Below, piece after piece: positions 5,723-6,071 of a stretch of 6,071 nucleotides of DNA; the stretch's first letter is position 1; each line of letters starts with the position of its first letter. Origin of the DNA: an uncultured Desulfobulbaceae bacterium. GTDB taxonomy: Bacteria; Desulfobacterota; Desulfobulbia; Desulfobulbales; Desulfobulbaceae. A model generated the notes under the pieces. The model made no database searches. It saw only the letters and a list, made by a program, of their open reading frames with translations, and had not been told where the DNA came from. The DNA lies in NCBI GenBank assembly GCA_945787305.1, contig CALZIH010000185.1, positions 1 to 6,071 of the forward strand, read 5' to 3'. Position numbers and translations under genes: made by a program.

Positions 5723-6071
5723 ATGCCTGAAGGCTCGCTGCAAACCAACATCACATCCTTACAGGGAATGCTTGAGGGAATAGGGACACTGGTTGGAAGC
5801 GAAGGTGAAGGTGGCCTGACCGCTGCAGCCTCCATTACCGGTCCCGGTGACCTGCTCAATGTGTTCAGTGGCCAGCTCAGCGGACAGATGGGCGCTGTTT
5901 TTGACTTTCGCGGCGGTGAGGATATCAACAACGTCGGTTCATTTTTCGACACCCTGCGGGGGCAACTGGAAAACCGCCCCGACCAGGCCCTGACAAGTTT
6001 CAGCGACCGGATACATGTCACCAGCCAGCAATTGCAGCAGGGTTTACAAGGTTCCATTGATCAATCATTGG
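5723..6071 (+). CDS. N-terminal part of an unrecognised tail protein (3' end outside window)
   Basis: AAAGGA (5709-5714) lies 8 bases before ATG 5723, and the frame stays open to the right edge, so 116 residues are visible. It starts MPEGSLQTNITSLQGMLEGI. The first 62 residues lack Lys and Arg and are rich in Gly, Leu, Ser and Thr. A pattern of hydrophobic residues in heptad-like spacing continues through residues 66-116 (VGSFFDTLRG, ALTSFSDRIHVTSQQLQQGL), suggesting long amphipathic helices. This, the Gln-rich helix at the end and the gap of only 23 bases after the DNA_circ_N-like gene fit a tape-measure-like or other elongated tail protein of the same operon. It is not possible to decide between these from the fragment. 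The opposing reading frame at 5707-6057 on the minus strand has no support. Confidence 0.75.
   Translation, partial: MPEGSLQTNITSLQGMLEGIGTLVGSEGEGGLTAAASITGPGDLLNVFSGQLSGQMGAVFDFRGGEDINNVGSFFDTLRGQLENRPDQALTSFSDRIHVTSQQLQQGLQGSIDQSL

Noticed and set aside
5312..6057. Open minus-strand frames opposite the last two genes
   Set aside because: They mirror supported + strand genes with good ribosome binding sites and have no start context; the glycine run is the reverse of the proline codons.

Overview
The window carries part of a contractile phage-tail-like gene cluster, all on the + strand, preceded by the 3' end of a CHAT/TPR-type gene. The base composition is moderate (by eye a little over 50% GC) and starts are of the usual AGGAG/GGA-led bacterial type. 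Nothing fixes the taxon. A Gram-negative bacterium, perhaps a proteobacterium, is plausible but is only an inference.

Layout: (1) up to 875, the C-terminal 290 codons of a gene that enters from the left, with the end of a probable CHAT protease-like domain followed by TPR-like helices. (2) 876-1111, a non-coding gap with an imperfect 12-bp inverted repeat and a good sigma70-type promoter (TTGACA at 1020, TATGTT at 1044). (3) 1112-1573, a 153-aa probable tail terminator/cap protein with a TTG start. (4) 1640-2749, a compact 369-aa tail sheath protein. (5) 2764-3261, a 165-aa tail tube protein. (6) 3262-3481, a spacer of about 220 bp with a 14-bp palindrome overlapping a 10-bp hairpin arm, and a possible 33-codon micro-ORF. 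(7) 3482-3958, a tail assembly chaperone-like protein. (8) 3955-5100, a 381-aa hydrophilic, probably disordered protein. (9) 5097-5699, a protein with an N-terminal domain like the phage DNA circularization (Mu gpN-type) family, a seven-proline linker and a Lys/Arg-free tail. (10) 5723 to the right edge, the start of another structural protein.

The genes appear to form one transcription unit that starts at about 1056, with stop/start overlaps at 3955-3958 (GTGA) and 5097-5100 (ATGA). The order terminator-sheath-tube-chaperone-(tape-measure slot)-DNA_circ_N resembles Mu-like phage tails and extracellular contractile injection systems (CIS). The sheath and tube form the contractile cylinder, the chaperone and the 381-aa protein occupy the place where length control is normally encoded, and the next genes should lead to the hub and baseplate. 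No capsid, portal, terminase, integrase or lysis gene is present here, but the window is too short to distinguish a prophage from a domesticated tailocin or CIS. The most unusual points are the CHAT neighbour, the mutually exclusive RNA structures after the tube gene, and the low-complexity 381-aa protein in the tape-measure slot.
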